From NCBI RefSeq assembly GCF_001543895.1, contig NZ_JYIJ01000017.1, positions 682,001 through 746,000 of the forward strand: 64,000 nt of DNA. The letters are read 5' to 3'. Shown here piece after piece: positions 61,262 through 64,000 of the stretch; position 1 is the stretch's first letter; every line of letters begins with the position of its first letter. A model generated the notes under the pieces. It saw only the letters and a list, made by a program, of their open reading frames with translations, was not told the DNA's origin and made no database searches. The translations under genes and the position numbers were made by a program. The DNA comes from Carbonactinospora thermoautotrophica (GTDB taxonomy: Bacteria; Actinomycetota; Actinomycetes; Streptomycetales; Carbonactinosporaceae).

Positions 61262-62767
61262 TCAGCGTCCTCCCAACAGCGCGCCCACCGCCGGGGTGCT
61301 GACGTCCAGCAGCCAGGCCGGCCACAGGCCCGCGACCAGGATCAACACGACCAGCGGTCCCCAGGAGAACACCTCGACCCTGGTCACGTCACCGAGCAGC
61401 AGCGCCCGGCGCCAGCGTTCGGCGGTCGTGCCCATGCACACGCGCTTGACCATGACGAGCAGGTACACGGCGGTGAGCGCCGTGCCCAGGCCGCCGAGGG
61501 CGAGGTACGTCCAGTACACGGCGCGCGGCAGGCCCGCCCCCGGCGCGAACGCGCCGAACAGCGCCAGCATCTCGCCCCAGAACCCGGCGAGGCCGGGCAG
61601 GCCGAGGCTCGCGACCGCGCCGAACGCGAGCAGCCCGCCCAGCCGCGGGGTGCGCTCGTACAGGCCGCCGCCCAGCGCGGCGAACTCCGAGGTGCGGTGC
61701 CGGTCCTTGACCGCGCCGGCCACGAAGAACAGCAGTCCGGTGATGAGCCCGTGGGCGACGTTCGCGAACAGGGCGCCGTTGAGCCCGGCCGGGGTGAGGG
61801 TGGCGATGCCGAGCAGCACGAACCCCATGTGCCCGACCGAGGAGTACGCGATCAGCCGCTTGAGGTCGCGCTGGGCGAGGCAGGCGAGCGCGCCGTACAG
61901 GATGCCCACGACCGCGAACGCGCCGAGGTAGGGGGCGAAGAACCGGGCGCCGTCGGGAAGCACCGGCACGGCGATGCGGATGAACCCGTAGGTGCCCATC
62001 TTGAGCAGCACCCCGGCCAGCAGCACCGAGCCGACGGTGGGCGCGGCGGTGTGGGCGTCGGGCAGCCAGGTGTGCAGCGGCCACATGGGCGTCTTGACCG
62101 CGAACCCGAGCGCGACCGCGCCGAACGCGAGCAACTGAACGGTCCGGGACAGCCCGGCGCCGTGCCGGGCGGCCAGCTCGACCATGTCGAAGGTGCCCGC
62201 GTGCGCGTACACGAGCAGGAAGCCCAGCAGCATCACGACCGAGCCGAGCAGCGTGTACAGGATGAACTTGTACGCCGCCGGCCCGCGCCCCTCGATCCCC
62301 CAGTACGCGATCAGGAAGTACATGGGGATCAGGACGACCTCGAAGAACACGAAGAACAGCAGCAGGTCCAGAGCCACGAACGTGCCCAGCATGCCGACCG
62401 CGAGCAGCAGGATCAGCGCGACGAACGCCCGGGGCCGCCCGTCGGCCGGCAGGATCCGCGTGCTGTACACCAGGCAGCAGCAGGTGAGCAGCGCGGTCAG
62501 CAGCACCAGCGGCAGCGAGATCCCGTCCACGCCCAGGTGGAAGCGCACGTCCAGGGCGGGGATCCAGGGCACGTCCACCACCAGCTGCATCCGCTGCGGC
62601 GCCGAGTAGTCGAAGACGGCCGCGATGGCCAGGGCCACCCCCAGGGTGAGCGCGCTCACCGCGGCGCCGAGCGGCTGGGCGATCCTGGCCCCGGCGGGCA
62701 GGGCCAGCAGCGCGAGGCATCCGGCCAACGGCACGGCTAGCAGGAGGATCGGCAGGAGGGCTGTCAC
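61262..62767 (-). CDS. nuoM: NADH-quinone oxidoreductase subunit M
   Basis: The 501-residue complex I membrane subunit is related to Mrp antiporters. Conserved stretches are VDGISLPLVLLTALL, FFVFFEVVLIPMYFLIAYWG (with the essential Glu), FAVKTPMWPLHTWLPDAHT and LIAYSSVGHMGFVLLG. It lies between nuoL and nuoN in the normal order. Confidence 0.96.
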   Translation of the reverse strand: MTALLPILLLAVPLAGCLALLALPAGARIAQPLGAAVSALTLGVALAIAAVFDYSAPQRMQLVVDVPWIPALDVRFHLGVDGISLPLVLLTALLTCCCLVYSTRILPADGRPRAFVALILLLAVGMLGTFVALDLLLFFVFFEVVLIPMYFLIAYWGIEGRGPAAYKFILYTLLGSVVMLLGFLLVYAHAGTFDMVELAARHGAGLSRTVQLLAFGAVALGFAVKTPMWPLHTWLPDAHTAAPTVGSVLLAGVLLKMGTYGFIRIAVPVLPDGARFFAPYLGAFAVVGILYGALACLAQRDLKRLIAYSSVGHMGFVLLGIATLTPAGLNGALFANVAHGLITGLLFFVAGAVKDRHRTSEFAALGGGLYERTPRLGGLLAFGAVASLGLPGLAGFWGEMLALFGAFAPGAGLPRAVYWTYLALGGLGTALTAVYLLVMVKRVCMGTTAERWRRALLLGDVTRVEVFSWGPLVVLILVAGLWPAWLLDVSTPAVGALLGGR

Positions 62768-62855
62768 CGCTCGCCTCCCTTCCCGTCGCCGCTTGCGCGT
62801 CGAGTGCGCGCGGCGTCACGCGAAGCGCCCTGACAGGCAGCGCTCACCGGGCCGC

Positions 62856-64000
62856 TCACTGGGCCATCACCACCGAGATCGCGATCAGGACCACGCCGGC
62901 GAGCAGGCCGGTCAGGTAGGTCTGGACGTTGCCGGTCTGGGTGAGGCGCAGGCCCGCGCCGGCCAGGCGGGCGAGCACGCCGGAGCCCCGCACGTACGCG
63001 TCGACCACCTCGTCGTCGGTGAAGCGGACGAGCCGGACCAAGGCGCGGTACGGGGCGACGAACAGGAACTCGTACAGCTCGTCCACGGAGAACGCGCGCT
63101 CGCACGGGCGGCGCAGCGGGCCGAGGACGCGGGCCGGGTCGGCGGCCGGGTCGCGGCGCCACACCCAATGGGTGGCGAGCAGCCCGACCGAGGCGGCGAG
63201 CAGGGCCAGCGCCGAGGTCATCGAGGAGGGGACCAGGGCCGCGTCCCCGCCCACCCGGGCGGGCAGCCAGTCAGGGCGCAGCGCGAGGAACCCGAGCAGC
63301 GCGCTGGGGATCGCCAGCGCGACCAGCGGCCAGGCCATGACGGCCGGCACCTCGTAGGCGACGCGCTCGATCGCGGGCCGGCCGAAGAACGTGCGCAGCC
63401 ACAGCCGGGTGACGTACGCGGCGGTGACCGCGACCGTGACCAGCCCGGCGACCAGGACGGCCCAGGCGGCCCAGGCGGCGACCGGGCCGCCGTGCCGGGC
63501 GGCGTGTTCGGCCGCGCCGAGGATCGCCTCCTTGCTGAAGAAGCCGGCGAAGGGCGGCAGGCCGGCCAGCGCCGCCAGCCCGATCGTCATCGTCCAGAAG
63601 GTGGTCTTCATGTGCCGGCGCAGCCCGCCCATCTCGCCCATCAGGTTGGTGCCGAGCGCGTGGATCACGGTGCCGGCCGCGAGGAACAGCAGCGCCTTGA
63701 ACGCGGCGTGCGCGAGCAGGTGGAACATGCTGGCCTCCCGCGCCCCGACCGCGAGCCCGCCGGCCATGTAGGCGAGCTGGCTCACGGTGGAGTACGCGAG
63801 CACCCGCTTGATGTCGTCCTGGGCGAGGGCGGCGAGCGCCGCGCCGAGCATGGTGACCGCGGCGACGACGGCGAGCACGGCCAGGGCGACCGGGGCGGCG
63901 AGGTACACCGGGTACAGCCGCGCCACCAGGTACACGCCGGCGGCGACCATGGTGGCGGCGTGGATCAGCGCGGAGATCGGGGTCGGGCCGGCCATCGCGT
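62856..64000 (-). CDS. nuoL: NADH-quinone oxidoreductase subunit L (5' end missing)
   Basis: This is the C-terminal 380 residues of the largest proton-pumping subunit of complex I. The frame is open to the right edge with DAMAGPTPISALIHAATMVA, a central NuoL motif, so the N-terminal part lies outside the window. Later parts include VLAYSTVSQLAYMAGGLAVG, LLFLAAGTVIHALGTN and the C-terminal long-helix region ending LLAGVVLIAISVVMAQ. Stop and next gene are 88 bases apart. Confidence 0.96.
   Translation of the reverse strand, partial: AMAGPTPISALIHAATMVAAGVYLVARLYPVYLAAPVALAVLAVVAAVTMLGAALAALAQDDIKRVLAYSTVSQLAYMAGGLAVGAREASMFHLLAHAAFKALLFLAAGTVIHALGTNLMGEMGGLRRHMKTTFWTMTIGLAALAGLPPFAGFFSKEAILGAAEHAARHGGPVAAWAAWAVLVAGLVTVAVTAAYVTRLWLRTFFGRPAIERVAYEVPAVMAWPLVALAIPSALLGFLALRPDWLPARVGGDAALVPSSMTSALALLAASVGLLATHWVWRRDPAADPARVLGPLRRPCERAFSVDELYEFLFVAPYRALVRLVRFTDDEVVDAYVRGSGVLARLAGAGLRLTQTGNVQTYLTGLLAGVVLIAISVVMAQ

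Overview
The window is high-GC DNA (roughly 70% G+C by eye) with GTG/ATG starts, four-base gene overlaps, an actinobacterial gene order and an SLP1/pSAM2-type integrative element. It comes from an actinomycete chromosome; I cannot fix the genus. Most genes left of 36 kb lie on the minus strand.

Region 1 (1-33 kb) is the transcription/translation core. Read in the direction of transcription it runs secE-nusG-rplK-rplA, rplJ-rplL, then rpoB-rpoC, then rpsL-rpsG-fusA-tuf. Between rplL and rpoB sits about 13 kb with hisS and a complete Mce lipid-import cassette (ATPase, two YrbE permeases, MceA-F, two Mce-associated proteins). Upstream of secE come tRNA-Trp, an aspartate-type aminotransferase, an adenosine-deaminase-family enzyme, murB, a two-gene MaoC/hydratase pair, rpmG, tRNA-Met and tRNA-Thr. 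Five DnaA-box-like sites stand beside rpmG.

Region 2 (36.2-55.9 kb) is an integrated actinomycete integrative and conjugative element (AICE), bounded by 124/123-bp direct repeats that cover the 3' part of a tRNA-Tyr gene and its terminator. The right end carries integrase, excisionase, primase-polymerase, a P-loop ATPase, SSB and an FtsK-type conjugative translocase. The middle is a run of small, often zinc-ribbon or membrane, proteins separated by strong hairpins. The left end holds a GntR regulator, a GNAT-family protein and two CRISPR arrays of different types (17 repeats, I-E-like; 12 repeats ending GAAAC in the other orientation), with no cas gene anywhere in the window. Two repeat systems look like protein-binding or origin sites: nine CGTTTC-like units at a 13-bp period near 45.8 kb, and twelve copies of ATGTCCC/GGGACAT near 52.4 kb.

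Region 3 (55.9-64 kb) returns to chromosomal genes: the reconstituted tRNA-Tyr, yajQ, a helix-turn-helix regulator, a YccF protein, htpX and the distal genes of respiratory complex I (nuoL partial, nuoM, nuoN).

The most unusual feature is the pair of cas-less CRISPR arrays of two classes inside a conjugative element. Some spacers read as phage-like or P-loop ATPase coding sequence, which suggests, without proving it, that the element helps the host or itself in conflict with phages and rival elements by using Cas proteins supplied in trans.
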